Source: Arthrobacter cupressi
GTDB lineage: Bacteria > Actinomycetota > Actinomycetes > Actinomycetales > Micrococcaceae
Direction of reading: 5' to 3'
Assembly (NCBI RefSeq): GCF_900099975.1
Contig: NZ_FNEI01000002.1
Span: 286,427-350,426 of the forward strand
Length of the DNA stretch: 64,000 nt
This document shows positions 16,481 to 24,707 of the stretch, in pieces (position 1 is the first letter of the stretch; each line of letters starts with the position of its first letter). A program made the translations under genes and the position numbers. The notes under the pieces were generated by a model. That model ran no database searches. It worked only from the letters and a program-made list of their open reading frames with translations, and was not told where the DNA came from.

Positions 16481-17773
16481 TCAATGGATGCTGTCCACCT
16501 GGTCGGGGATCACGCCGCCGTCCGGGCGCTTGATCGGTTCCTTGCCGTTCTCCGGGGTGGTGAACCCCTTGGTGGAGCAGGGGTAGGATTCACTGCGCTG
16601 CGGCTTGGGGTCGATGAACATGGGAGTGATGAGCCACTTTCCGCCGTCGTTGTCGTACGCGCGGCACATCAGTTCCGTGTTGTTGCGGTTGACCACCAGG
16701 CGAGCCTCAGTGGCGTCCCCCACGAAGGTCACGTCCGTGCCGGAGTCCCCGGCGGCCAGGATCTGCCGCCGCTCCGCGGGAAGCTGCTCGAACGCCGCGG
16801 GGCCGTCGACGCCGAAGATCTCCTGGTTGGCCCAGCAGCGCTTGCCGTCCATGTAGGTCATGACGGAGTCCTCGCCGTCAGGCACGCCGCCGCAGCCCAC
16901 GAGGTGCGTGGTCTGCAGCCCGTCCCGGTAGACGCTGCGGACGCCGACCACGTGCGCGGCGTCGATACCGACCTCACCGGACCAGGCCTTGACCACGGGT
17001 TCGGGGGAGGCTGATACCACCCACGGCACCACGCCGTGCGCCTGGAGGGTGCCGATGAGGTCCTTGATCTGCGGGTAGATGCGGATGTAGCCGTCCACCT
17101 GCTGGGTTCCGACCTTCTGGGTGGCGCCCACCGCGGCTGCCAGGTTCTCCTGCTTCATCGCAATGGCGAACCGGCCAAGTTCTTCTGCGCTGTAGCCTGC
17201 GGACAACGCTGTCCCCCAGGCGTACGCCCCGGTGAGGCGGCGGGCATTGAAGCCCTCGAAGGCTTCCTCGCCCGCGCGGGTCTTGTCGTCGAGGATGGCC
17301 AGGATTTCGTCGGCGCAGGCGGTGTTCTTCACGGTATCCAGCGGCTTCCCGGCCGGGGTTGTGGTACCGCAGGCGGCGCTCAGGGCCTTTGCCGCGGCGT
17401 CGGTGAGGTAGCGGTTGGTGGTTTTCCAGTCCTTGTTTTCCGGCTGCAGGACCTTGTTGTTGCGCAGCATCCAGAAGTTGGTGCCATACCCGATGTCGTT
17501 CTTGACCACCGTGTTGTCCCAGTCGAAGACCGCCACCGGGGCGGTGCCGCCCTTGAACGTTCCGGTGCACGTGCTGTGTGCATCGATGGCGGCCTGGAGC
17601 TTCTCCCGGACGCCTTTGGGCCATGCGAGGTTGGCGTCCAGCTGGCGGCAGGAGGCCGACGCCGTTCTGCTGGCTTCCGGGGCAGTGCCGGCGGCCGTTG
17701 CAGCGCAGGATGTGATTGCGAGGATGCCGGCCAGTGCCGCGGCGGCTGCGGTGAAGCGGGTACCACGAGTCAT
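16481..17773 (-). CDS. Exported HAD-superfamily phosphatase, lipoprotein
   Basis: A 430-residue extracytoplasmic phosphatase. The N-terminus has a signal peptide ending in the lipobox-like ITSC (C23). HAD motif I is DWDNTV (D84, D86) and the late acidic motif is GDSGTDVTF. Several Cys pairs (about C42, C69, C135, C152 and later) suggest a disulfide-stabilised exported fold. The closest known type is the phosphorylcholine-phosphatase-like HAD group, but the substrate is not established. AGAAGGG lies before the ATG. An imperfect palindrome upstream (17829-17845) may regulate it. Confidence 0.8.
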   Translation of the reverse strand: MTRGTRFTAAAAALAGILAITSCAATAAGTAPEASRTASASCRQLDANLAWPKGVREKLQAAIDAHSTCTGTFKGGTAPVAVFDWDNTVVKNDIGYGTNFWMLRNNKVLQPENKDWKTTNRYLTDAAAKALSAACGTTTPAGKPLDTVKNTACADEILAILDDKTRAGEEAFEGFNARRLTGAYAWGTALSAGYSAEELGRFAIAMKQENLAAAVGATQKVGTQQVDGYIRIYPQIKDLIGTLQAHGVVPWVVSASPEPVVKAWSGEVGIDAAHVVGVRSVYRDGLQTTHLVGCGGVPDGEDSVMTYMDGKRCWANQEIFGVDGPAAFEQLPAERRQILAAGDSGTDVTFVGDATEARLVVNRNNTELMCRAYDNDGGKWLITPMFIDPKPQRSESYPCSTKGFTTPENGKEPIKRPDGGVIPDQVDSIH

Positions 17774-17828
17774 GCGATATTCCCTTCTGTATCGGTACGA
17801 AAACAGACCGTAGCAGCGGGACTATCTG

Positions 17829-17845
17829 GTTGTATATAGTGCAAC
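17829..17845. promoter_or_regulatory. Imperfect palindrome upstream of the HAD lipoprotein gene
   Basis: A 17-bp sequence, GTTGTATATAGTGCAAC, has GTTG/CAAC ends and a TATATA centre. It lies about 60 bp upstream of the gene and overlaps its likely -10. It is a possible operator for a GntR- or TetR-type regulator. Confidence 0.35.
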
Positions 17846-17896
17846 ATGGCGCGCATTATGCACTTAGGCGGGTCGGCTCCCTAAGCCCGGGCTTCC

Positions 17897-18505
17897 TTAG
17901 ACCGAAGCGTGCAGGCCGTCGAAGGCCATGGTGATGACGTCGTCGGCCAGTCGTTCGGGCGAGAGCGAGCCGCCCGGCTTGTACCATTCCACGATCGAGT
18001 TGATGGTGCCGAACAGGAGCCGGGTGACCGTGCGCGGATCGATGTCCTGGCGCAGCGAGCCTTCCTCGCGGGCATCCGAAATCAGCGCTGCGACCTTGTG
18101 GTCAAAGGCGCGGCGCCGTTCGAGCGCGTTGCGTTCGATCTCGGTGTTGCCGCGCAGGCGCAGCAGCAGGGTGACGAACGGAAGCCGTTCCACCAGGACC
18201 GAGATGGTCTGCCGCAGCACGAACTCCAGCCGGGCGTCGGCGGCACCGGACGTGGCCTCGGGCTGTTCCAGGATCGCTTCCAGCCCGCCCAAGGCGTGGT
18301 CGAGGGCGAGCTTGAGCAGCTCGCCCTTCGACGGCACATGGTGGTAGATCGCGGACTTCGAGATGCCGAGGTTCTCGGCCAGGATGCCCATGGAGGTGGC
18401 ATCATAGCCGTGGCGGTTGAAGACGTCGACGGCGATGCGCAGCACCGACTGCTGGTCGTAGCCCGGCCGCCCGCGCTTGCTTGCTGTTGCTGTTTCCTTC
18501 GGCAT
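17897..18505 (-). CDS. paaR: TetR-family repressor, probable PaaR
   Basis: A 202-residue TetR-type regulator. The helix-turn-helix is at about residues 35-60 (MGILAENLGISKSAIYHHVPSK), after the usual start RIAVDVFNRHGYDATSM. The C-terminal ligand domain ends in WYKPGGSLSPERLADDVI, typical of the group that senses acyl- or aryl-CoA. In Corynebacterium and other actinobacteria PaaR represses paa genes and is released by phenylacetyl-CoA. Four palindromes in this window that match its type of site sit only on paa promoters. It lies 81 bp after paaK on the same strand and may be read from the paaI promoter, giving autoregulation. Confidence 0.85.
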   Translation of the reverse strand: MPKETATASKRGRPGYDQQSVLRIAVDVFNRHGYDATSMGILAENLGISKSAIYHHVPSKGELLKLALDHALGGLEAILEQPEATSGAADARLEFVLRQTISVLVERLPFVTLLLRLRGNTEIERNALERRRAFDHKVAALISDAREEGSLRQDIDPRTVTRLLFGTINSIVEWYKPGGSLSPERLADDVITMAFDGLHASV

Positions 18506-18586
18506 GTCCGCTATTTTCCCATGTCCGGTTCCCCTGACCGCCTAGATTGCGCCCGGTGGCGCGCAGTTCCCTGTGCTCTGTTGTGC

Positions 18587-19936
18587 TCAGCCCTTGGGCC
18601 GCAGGTCGTAGATCCGGCGCAGCTTGCCGTTCGAGCGCTCCAGCGAGCCCGGCTCGACGACGTCGATCACGCACGAGGAACCCACATGGATCTTGATCTG
18701 CTCGCGCAAGGCGTGGCCCGCCGTCGTGCCGTTGTCCGGTGAGACGCCCTCGCGGCGCTCGATCTTCACGGTGAGGGTGTCCATCCGCTTGCCCTCGGGG
18801 CGGGTGATCTCCAGCTGGAAATGCGGGCTCAGTTCCGGGATGCGCAGGGCGATTTCCTCGATCTGCGAGGGGAACAGGTTTACCCCGCGCAGGATGATCA
18901 TGTCGTCGCTGCGGCCGGTGATGCGGCCCATACGGCGGTGCGCCGGGCGCGCGGTGCCGGGCAGCAGGCGGGTGAGGTCCTTGGTGCGGTAGCGGATGAT
19001 CGGCAGCGCTTCCTTGGTGAGCGAGGTGAAGACCAACTCGCCGGGTTCGCCGTCGCCCAGCACCGAAGCGGTGCCGCGCTCCGGGTCGAAGGGGTCGATG
19101 ATCTCGGGGCGGAAGTGGTCCTCCCAGATGTGCGAGCCGTCCTGCGTTTCCACGGCTTCGCCCGCGACGCCCGGGCCCATGACCTCCGAGAGGCCGTAGA
19201 TGTCGCACGCCTTGATGTTCATGGTGGTTTCAAGTTCGTGGCGCATTTCCTCGGTCCACGGCTCGGCGCCAAGCACGGCGTACTTCAAGGAGGTGGAGGC
19301 CGGATCGATGCCCATGTGGGCCATGGCGTCGGCGATGGTCAGCAGGTACGTAGGTGTGGCCAGGATGGCGTCCGGCTGGAAGTCCTGGATGAGCTGGATC
19401 TGGCGCTCGGTCTGGCCGCCGGACATCGGAATCACGGTGCAGCCCAGGGCTTCGGCGCCGGCGTGGGCGCCCAGGCCGCCGGTGAAGAGGCCGTAGCCGT
19501 AGGCGTTGTGGACCTTCATGCCGGGGCGGACGCCGGAAGCGCGGAGGGACCGGGCCACGAGGCTCGCCCAGTTGGCGAGGTCGTTCTTCGTGTAGCCGAC
19601 CACCGTGGGCCGGCCGGTGGTACCGGAGCTTGCGTGGACACGGGCCACCTGCTCCTGAGGCACCGCGAACATGCCGAAGGGGTATTCCAGGCGGAGGTCT
19701 TCCTTGGTGGTGTACGGGAACTTGCCGAGGTCGCTGAGTTCGCGCAGATCGGAGGGGTGGACCCCGGCGTCGTCGAACTTGCGCTTGTACAGCGGCACGC
19801 GTTCGTAGGCGTAGGCCACGGTGTGCTGCAGCCTGCTGAGCTGGAGGGCCTCGAGCTCGTCGCGGGACATGGTCTCCTCGGGGTCCAGCGGCGCGTCCTG
19901 CTGCGTGGCGTTGAGGGTGGTGGTGTTCTGGGTCAT
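18587..19936 (-). CDS. paaK: Phenylacetate-CoA ligase
   Basis: A 449-residue adenylate-forming ligase that activates phenylacetate with ATP and CoA, the entry step of the pathway. The phosphate-binding motif SSGTTGRPT is at 103-111. Later motifs include DIYGLSEVMGPGV and GRSDDMIILRGVNLFPSQIEE, the hinge to the C-terminal lid. The N-terminal RLQHTVAYAYERVPLYKRKF is diagnostic for PaaK. It follows paaI by only a few bases and is under PaaR box 3. Confidence 0.95.
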   Translation of the reverse strand: MTQNTTTLNATQQDAPLDPEETMSRDELEALQLSRLQHTVAYAYERVPLYKRKFDDAGVHPSDLRELSDLGKFPYTTKEDLRLEYPFGMFAVPQEQVARVHASSGTTGRPTVVGYTKNDLANWASLVARSLRASGVRPGMKVHNAYGYGLFTGGLGAHAGAEALGCTVIPMSGGQTERQIQLIQDFQPDAILATPTYLLTIADAMAHMGIDPASTSLKYAVLGAEPWTEEMRHELETTMNIKACDIYGLSEVMGPGVAGEAVETQDGSHIWEDHFRPEIIDPFDPERGTASVLGDGEPGELVFTSLTKEALPIIRYRTKDLTRLLPGTARPAHRRMGRITGRSDDMIILRGVNLFPSQIEEIALRIPELSPHFQLEITRPEGKRMDTLTVKIERREGVSPDNGTTAGHALREQIKIHVGSSCVIDVVEPGSLERSNGKLRRIYDLRPKG

Positions 19937-19942
19937 GTCTGC

Positions 19943-20452
19943 CTACTTCTTGGAGATGGTGCGGCTGCGGCCACGGAACTCGGCGATGAGTTCGCCGTAG
20001 CCTGCGGGGTCATCGGAGTTGGGGTCCGCGGACGGGGCGCTGAGGGCGCCTGGGTCCGCGGCGAAGATCTGCACGTCGTAGAGTCCGCTGCGCCCGGTGT
20101 GCGCCCGGCGGTTCGCGACGGCGGTGATTACCTGGCCCTTGAACGAGGGCTGCAGGAAGTTGATGTCGACGCCGGAAGCCACCGTGATGTTGCGGGCTTG
20201 CGACGGCGTGGGGCGGGCGGGGTTGCACGCCAGCGCGAAGGCGGTGTCGCCGAAGGCGAAGATCATTCCGCCGTGGGCCATGCCGAAACCGTTGAGCATT
20301 TCCTTGCGCAGGGTCATCCGGATGGTGGCGTGGCCGTCGTCGAGGCGGATGACCTCGAGTCCCATCCATTCGGAGGCGTAGTCGTTCTCGAGCAGATGGT
20401 GCTGCACTGCACCGTGTCCCTGAACTGCATCGGAAAGCGCGGTCTCAACCAT
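19943..20452 (-). CDS. paaI: Hydroxyphenylacetyl-CoA thioesterase
   Basis: A 169-residue hotdog-fold thioesterase thought to rescue CoA from dead-end ring-hydroxylated thioesters. The PaaI signature is clear: NGFGMAHGGMIFAFGDTAFALACN, with the catalytic Asp in GDTAFA. Residues 125-155 form an insertion rich in Ala/Ser/Pro/Asp. GGAGG lies 9 nt before the ATG. It is the first gene of the paaI-paaK(-paaR) unit, and the promoter carries PaaR box 3. Confidence 0.92.
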   Translation of the reverse strand: MVETALSDAVQGHGAVQHHLLENDYASEWMGLEVIRLDDGHATIRMTLRKEMLNGFGMAHGGMIFAFGDTAFALACNPARPTPSQARNITVASGVDINFLQPSFKGQVITAVANRRAHTGRSGLYDVQIFAADPGALSAPSADPNSDDPAGYGELIAEFRGRSRTISKK

Positions 20453-20474
20453 GCGTCATTGCCTCCAGTTTTAT

Positions 20475-20519
20475 TTACCGAATGTTCATTAGGTAATCCC
20501 AGATCGGCGGAAGTGTCAA
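20475..20519 (-). promoter_or_regulatory. paaI-paaK promoter and PaaR box 3
   Basis: On the minus strand TTGACA (20519-20514) is followed after 17 bp by TTACCT (20496-20491). The 22-bp inverted repeat at 20475-20496 (TTACCGAATGT with TCATTAGGTAA) overlaps that -10. Confidence 0.7.
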
Positions 20520-20551
20520 GGGCCACAACGCTTGTGGAGCGGGCGGAGGGG

Positions 20552-20564
20552 TAGCCTCGGAGCA
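20552..20564 (+). promoter_or_regulatory. Leaderless -10 of the second GNAT gene
   Basis: TAGCCT (20552-20557), six bases, then ATG at 20564. No SD is in a usable position. Confidence 0.6.
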
Positions 20565-21130
20565 TGCCAAGTATCGATCTGCCCTTGCGGACCGAGCGGC
20601 TGCTGCTGCGCCGCTTCGAGGCCGGTGACCTCGAGCGTTTCCACGCTTACCAGTCCCTGCCGGCCACGGCGCGGTTCCTGCTCCGGCCCGCGCTGAGCCT
20701 CACGCAGGCCATGGAAGCGCTGGGCCGCTACGCCAACTTCAGCTTCGAGAAGGAAGGCGACTGGGTTTGCCTGGCCATCGAGCGGGCGGACGAGCCCGGG
20801 CTCATCGGCGAGGTGGTGCTCAAATGGCTCCCGGGCACCGGGCAGGCAGAAATCGGCTGGATCATGGCGCCGGAGGGCCGCGGGCACGGCTACGCCACGG
20901 AAGCTGCCGAGGCGGTGCTCCGGCTGGGGTTCGAGACCCTGATGTTCCACCGCATAGACGCCAAGCTGGACGCCCTCAACACGGGCTCGGCAGGGATCTG
21001 CGAGCGGCTGGGCATGCGGTTGGAAGCGACCCTCGTGGACAACTGGCATTACAAGGGCCAGTGGTCCACCGAGCTGATTTACGCGATGCTCGACTCGGAG
21101 TGGCGCCGCCGCACATCGATTGCTCCATAA
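20564..21130 (+). CDS. GNAT-family N-acetyltransferase
   Basis: A 188-residue RimJ/RimL-type acetyltransferase. It opens with PLRTERLLLRRFEAGDLERFHAY, has the acetyl-CoA motif IMAPEGRGHGYATEAAEAVL (Q/R-x-x-G-x-G/A) and ends with ICERLGMRLEATLVDNWHYKGQW, close to ribosomal-protein or antibiotic acetyltransferases. The substrate is unknown. The last codons and the TAA stop lie inside a long palindrome (21115-21174), so its C-terminal sequence RTSIAP is partly set by that element. Confidence 0.85.
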   Translation: MPSIDLPLRTERLLLRRFEAGDLERFHAYQSLPATARFLLRPALSLTQAMEALGRYANFSFEKEGDWVCLAIERADEPGLIGEVVLKWLPGTGQAEIGWIMAPEGRGHGYATEAAEAVLRLGFETLMFHRIDAKLDALNTGSAGICERLGMRLEATLVDNWHYKGQWSTELIYAMLDSEWRRRTSIAP

Positions 21131-21174
21131 CTGTCGTTCCGGGCCGCCAAAACGGCAGTTACGGAGCAGCCGAT
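21115..21174. repeat. 60-bp intergenic palindrome, type 2, spanning a stop codon
   Basis: An ATCGATTGCTCC start and the CCGAT end frame two arms that pair over about 24 bases with few mismatches (GTCGTT with AACGGC in the centre). It carries the stop of the GNAT gene and reaches to 13 bp from the convergent ptrB stop. It should act as a bidirectional terminator. Its compact palindromic form suggests a dispersed element. Confidence 0.75.
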
Positions 21175-21186
21175 GGAGGGGCGGAA

Positions 21187-23406
21187 CTACTTGAGTCCGG
21201 CGCCCGGCAGCAGTTCGGTGGCACCCAGCGAATCGGCCACGAAGGCGTAGTCCCAGGCGCGTTCGCGCCATTGCACGTACCTGCCCGAGGCCCCGCCATG
21301 CCCGCCGTCCATCTCGATCTTCATCACCACGGGCTCCGGGCCAGTGGTGGTCTCGCGCAGCGCCTGCACCCACTTGGCCGGTTCCACGTAGAGCACCCGG
21401 GTGTCGTTGAACGACGTCACCGCGGCGATCTTTGGATACGCCGCGGCCCGGACGTTCTCGTACGGCGTATAGGACTTCATGTAGGCGTAGACCTCGGGGT
21501 CGGTGATGGGGTTGCCCCACTCTTCCCATTCCAGAGCGGAGAGCGGGAGCTCCGGGTCCAGGATGGTGGTCAGTGCGTCCACGAAGGGAACCTGGGCCAC
21601 CACGGCCGCGTACTTTTCCGGGGCGAGGTTGGCCACGGCACCCATCAGCAGGCCCCCCGCGGACCCGCCCATCGCGGCGATCCGCTCCGCGTCCACCCAG
21701 CCGGAGCCGGCCAGCCAGTCCGTGGCCGCCACGAAGTCCGTGAAGGTATTCTTCTTGCTGAGCTTCTTGCCGTCCTCGTACCAGTGCCGGCCGAGTTCGC
21801 CGCCGCCGCGGATGTGCGCGATGACCATGACGATGCCGCGGTCCAGTAGGGACAGCCGCGCCACGCCGAATCCCGGATCCATGCTGACCTCGTAGGAGCC
21901 GTACCCGTACACCAGGCCGGCCGCCGTCGAGTCCTGCTGCACCGAAGCGTGCCGCAGCACGGACAACGGCACCCGGGTGCCGTCGTCGGCGGTTGCCCAT
22001 TCACGGGTGGCGACGTAGTCGGACCCGGAATAGCCGCCGAGCACCGGGCTTTCCTTCCGCAGCAGCAGCTCGCCCTCGGGCCGGTCCGCGGTGGGCAGTA
22101 CGAAGTCGTACACCCGCGACGGCGTGAAGTAGGAGGTGTAGCCCATGCGGACCACCGGGGCGTCGTAGTCCGAACCTGAAACCCCGGCCGTGTAGAGCTC
22201 CTCGTCGAATGCCGGCTCGACCGCCGGTGCCTGTTCCGGGGTGCCGAGGCCGGCGAGGGGGATTACCTGGACGCGTTCGATGGTGTCCTGCCGTACCGAG
22301 ACCAGCAGGTGCGTGGCGGTGACGCCGGCGCCGTTAATGCGGACGTCGTCGGAATGCGCGACGACGGTGCGCCAGTGCTGCGCGGCGAGCGGCTTGGCGA
22401 GGTCGGCAGGGTCCACCAAAGAGACCATCGAGTTGATGGCGTCCTTGTTGTGCGTGAGGAGGATGGTTTCCTGCGGCGTTCCGGAAGCGACCGCAAGCAG
22501 GAAGGGCTCGGCCTCGTACAACAGGTGCTCGTCGCGGGAAATCACGGTGGTCAGGCCGGCGTCGTAATCGTCGAAGCGCAGCAGGCGGGTCTCGCTAAAC
22601 TCCGAGCAGCCGATGCTGAGCACCAGGTGGCGGCGGTCCGAGGACAGCTCGAAGCCAAGCCACATGGCGACGTCGTCCTCCTGGTACAGCACCTCGTCCT
22701 GCTCCACCGGTGTGCCGAGCACATGTGCCTTGACCTGGTACGGGCGCCAGGAATCGTCCACCACCGTGTAGAACAGCCGGGTGCCGTCGGGGGAGAAGGC
22801 CAGGCCGTAGAAGGCGTTCTCGATCACGTCGGGCAGCAGTTCGCCGCTGCGCAGGTCCTTGAAGCGCACGGTGAAGCGTTCTTCGCCGGAGTTGTCCACG
22901 GCGTACGCGTAGAGGTTCCCGTCGATGGTGACCGCGGTGCCGCCCACCGAGAAGAACGGCTTGCCCTCGGCTTCTGCGTTGCCGTCCAGCAGGACTTCTT
23001 CGCCCGGAAGGTCGATGCCGGGTTCGACGGCAGGCGGGGTCCAGTCGGCCACGGGGTCCCCGGTTTCCTGCGCCTGCACCCGGCACTGGATGCCGTACTC
23101 CTTGCCCTCCACCGAACGGGTGTAGTACCACCAGCCGTCCTTGCGGCCCGGCACGGACAGGTCCGTCTCCTGGGTGCGGCCCTTGATCTCCTGGAAGATG
23201 GCCTCGCGCAGGGGTTCCTGGTGGGCCGTGACGGCTTCCTGGTAGGCGTTTTCGGCCTTGAGGTGCTCCACGACCTCGGGGGACTCCTTGTCCCGCAGCC
23301 ACTCGTAGTTGTCCACAAAGACGTCCCCGTGGTGCTCCCGGGCGAACGGGACCTTCTTGGCGACAGGCGGCACGGCCGTGGTGTTCTGGAGCGGAGTCTG
23401 GGTCAT
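21187..23406 (-). CDS. ptrB: Oligopeptidase B (S9A family)
   Basis: A 739-residue cytoplasmic serine peptidase that cuts short peptides after basic residues. The N-terminal region to about 430 is the beta-propeller; the alpha/beta-hydrolase domain follows. The catalytic triad is S582 (GGSAGG), D668 (SFNDTRV) and H703 (DGGHGG), with spacing like that of E. coli PtrB. The segment VPFVDALTTILDPELPL is diagnostic. ATG 23406 is chosen because the peptide from there matches family N-termini and TATATT ends six bases upstream. The frame stays open further upstream but that part overlaps the LCP gene and is not coding. Confidence 0.92.
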   Translation of the reverse strand: MTQTPLQNTTAVPPVAKKVPFAREHHGDVFVDNYEWLRDKESPEVVEHLKAENAYQEAVTAHQEPLREAIFQEIKGRTQETDLSVPGRKDGWWYYTRSVEGKEYGIQCRVQAQETGDPVADWTPPAVEPGIDLPGEEVLLDGNAEAEGKPFFSVGGTAVTIDGNLYAYAVDNSGEERFTVRFKDLRSGELLPDVIENAFYGLAFSPDGTRLFYTVVDDSWRPYQVKAHVLGTPVEQDEVLYQEDDVAMWLGFELSSDRRHLVLSIGCSEFSETRLLRFDDYDAGLTTVISRDEHLLYEAEPFLLAVASGTPQETILLTHNKDAINSMVSLVDPADLAKPLAAQHWRTVVAHSDDVRINGAGVTATHLLVSVRQDTIERVQVIPLAGLGTPEQAPAVEPAFDEELYTAGVSGSDYDAPVVRMGYTSYFTPSRVYDFVLPTADRPEGELLLRKESPVLGGYSGSDYVATREWATADDGTRVPLSVLRHASVQQDSTAAGLVYGYGSYEVSMDPGFGVARLSLLDRGIVMVIAHIRGGGELGRHWYEDGKKLSKKNTFTDFVAATDWLAGSGWVDAERIAAMGGSAGGLLMGAVANLAPEKYAAVVAQVPFVDALTTILDPELPLSALEWEEWGNPITDPEVYAYMKSYTPYENVRAAAYPKIAAVTSFNDTRVLYVEPAKWVQALRETTTGPEPVVMKIEMDGGHGGASGRYVQWRERAWDYAFVADSLGATELLPGAGLK

Positions 23407-23418
23407 GGACTCAATATA
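23407..23418 (-). promoter_or_regulatory. Leaderless -10 of ptrB
   Basis: On the minus strand TATATT (23418-23413) is followed by six bases and the ATG at 23406. No SD is present. Confidence 0.6.
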
Positions 23419-23465
23419 TAGAGCCGCGCGCGTAATGCCGCGGGCGTTCGCTACCGGGGAAGCTG

Positions 23466-24533
23466 CTATCGGGGAAGCTGGCCCAGCCGGTCCTTTGCCA
23501 GCGCGTCCGCCACCTGGGCGATCCCGTTGTAGTCCGGCAGGACGATCGACTGGCCGTCCGGCGAAGTGCCGGTGCCCGCCGTCGGGAGCGTTCTGAAGGA
23601 CGCCGTTCCCGGGTCGATGCCGCGCAGCGCGTAGGCCAGGCCCGCCAGTTTCATGACGTCCAGGCCGTTGTCCAGGATCAGCCTCGGGGCCACCTTGGTG
23701 ACGAAGGCGAGGGTTTTCCCGGCGTCCTTGAGGATGCCGGAGTTGCGCAGCTTGGCCATGACCGCCCGGATGAACTCCTGCTGGTTGCGCACGCGCTGAT
23801 AGTCGCCGTCCGAGAAGGCGTAGCGCTCGCGGACGAATTCGAGGGCGTTCTGGCCGTTGAGGCGGTTGACGCCGCGCGTGAAGGTGTGCCGGGTGTCGTG
23901 CGTGGAGGTGAAGGGGGCAGCCACGTTCACCTCGATGCCGCCCAGGCCGTCCACGATGGCGCGGAAGCTGTCGAAGTCCACCATGACGCTGTAATTGATG
24001 CGCGTGCGGAGCAGCTGCTGGACGGTCCTCTCCACCAAAGCGGTGCCGCCGAATTGCAGGCTGGAGTTGATCTTGGAGCCGCCGTACCCGGGGATGTCCA
24101 CCCAGAGGTCGCGCATGATCGAGATGCCGTAGATCTTCTTCCGGTCGGCCGGGATGTGCATCAGCATGAGGGTGTCCGCGCGGTGGTCCACCTGTTCGCC
24201 GGTGGCAGCTGCCTTCTTGGTGGCCTCCTTGGCGTTGCCGCGGATGTCGCTGCCGATCACCAGGATGTTCACGGGGCCCGACGGCAGTCCGGGCAGGGCC
24301 AGCGGCGGGGTGGGCCGGTCCGCCTTGAGCAGGGAACCGGGCGGTACGGTGATGCCGGGCTCCGATCCCTGGCTCGACGACGGCGCCGCGGCCGGCGGGG
24401 CGGGCCGGTTCACGCTCACCAGGATTCCCGCCGTCACCGTGCCAAGGACCAGCACCGCGGCGACGGCGGCCACGATTGCCCTGCGACCGTGCAGGAGGCT
24501 TCTCAGGAATTCGGCGCTCAGCCATTTCTCCAT
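23466..24533 (-). CDS. LytR-CpsA-Psr (LCP) family protein
   Basis: A 355-residue membrane-anchored enzyme of the family that transfers lipid-linked glycopolymers to peptidoglycan. One N-terminal membrane helix (about 18-42) is followed by a Pro/Ser-rich spacer and the LCP domain (about 85-300). Key segments are ILVIGSDIRG, HRADTLMLMHIP, ISIMRDLWVDIPGYG, KINSSLQFGG and VRERYAFSDGDYQRVRNQQEF; the Arg and Asp residues bind the pyrophosphate. The transcript looks leaderless. It ends about 60 bp before the ptrB start; both genes have their own promoter boxes. Confidence 0.9.
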   Translation of the reverse strand: MEKWLSAEFLRSLLHGRRAIVAAVAAVLVLGTVTAGILVSVNRPAPPAAAPSSSQGSEPGITVPPGSLLKADRPTPPLALPGLPSGPVNILVIGSDIRGNAKEATKKAAATGEQVDHRADTLMLMHIPADRKKIYGISIMRDLWVDIPGYGGSKINSSLQFGGTALVERTVQQLLRTRINYSVMVDFDSFRAIVDGLGGIEVNVAAPFTSTHDTRHTFTRGVNRLNGQNALEFVRERYAFSDGDYQRVRNQQEFIRAVMAKLRNSGILKDAGKTLAFVTKVAPRLILDNGLDVMKLAGLAYALRGIDPGTASFRTLPTAGTGTSPDGQSIVLPDYNGIAQVADALAKDRLGQLPR

Positions 24534-24567
24534 GTCCGGAAACTACCACCGGCAGGTAACAAAACAA
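24534..24567 (-). promoter_or_regulatory. Leaderless promoter of the LCP gene
   Basis: On the minus strand TTGTTT (24567-24562), a 16-bp spacer, TAGTTT (24545-24540) and six bases precede the ATG at 24533. Confidence 0.6.
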
Positions 24568-24628
24568 GCGTGTCGCAGGATGCAATTCGGCAACGGCGCC
24601 CGCTCGAAAGCCCGGCACGGTCCACCCC

Positions 24629-24696
24629 GCCCAACTGACTGGCAGTTAACGTCGTTTTGGGGGCTCATAACGACATCTACTGCCAGCTAGTTGGGC
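24629..24696. repeat. Intergenic palindrome, type 1, copy A
   Basis: A 68-bp palindrome with GCCCAACT/AGTTGGGC ends, an ACTGGCAGT/ACTGCCAGC middle and a CGTCGTT/AACGAC inner stem. It lies between phoD and the LCP gene. A second copy is at 57962-58027, with most bases identical and a compensated change in the middle stem. Confidence 0.85.
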
Positions 24697-24707
24697 TGGG
24701 GGAAGGC

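Noticed and set aside
18821..20554. A 577-residue plus-strand open frame opposite paaK and paaI
   Set aside because: The composition (Gly/Val/Ala/Arg-rich, no motifs) is that of a shadow frame, and it spans two well-supported genes and an operator.
23407..24618. Upstream extension of the ptrB frame by about 400 residues
   Set aside because: It overlaps the LCP gene on the same strand in another frame. Family length and the leaderless -10 support the start at 23406.
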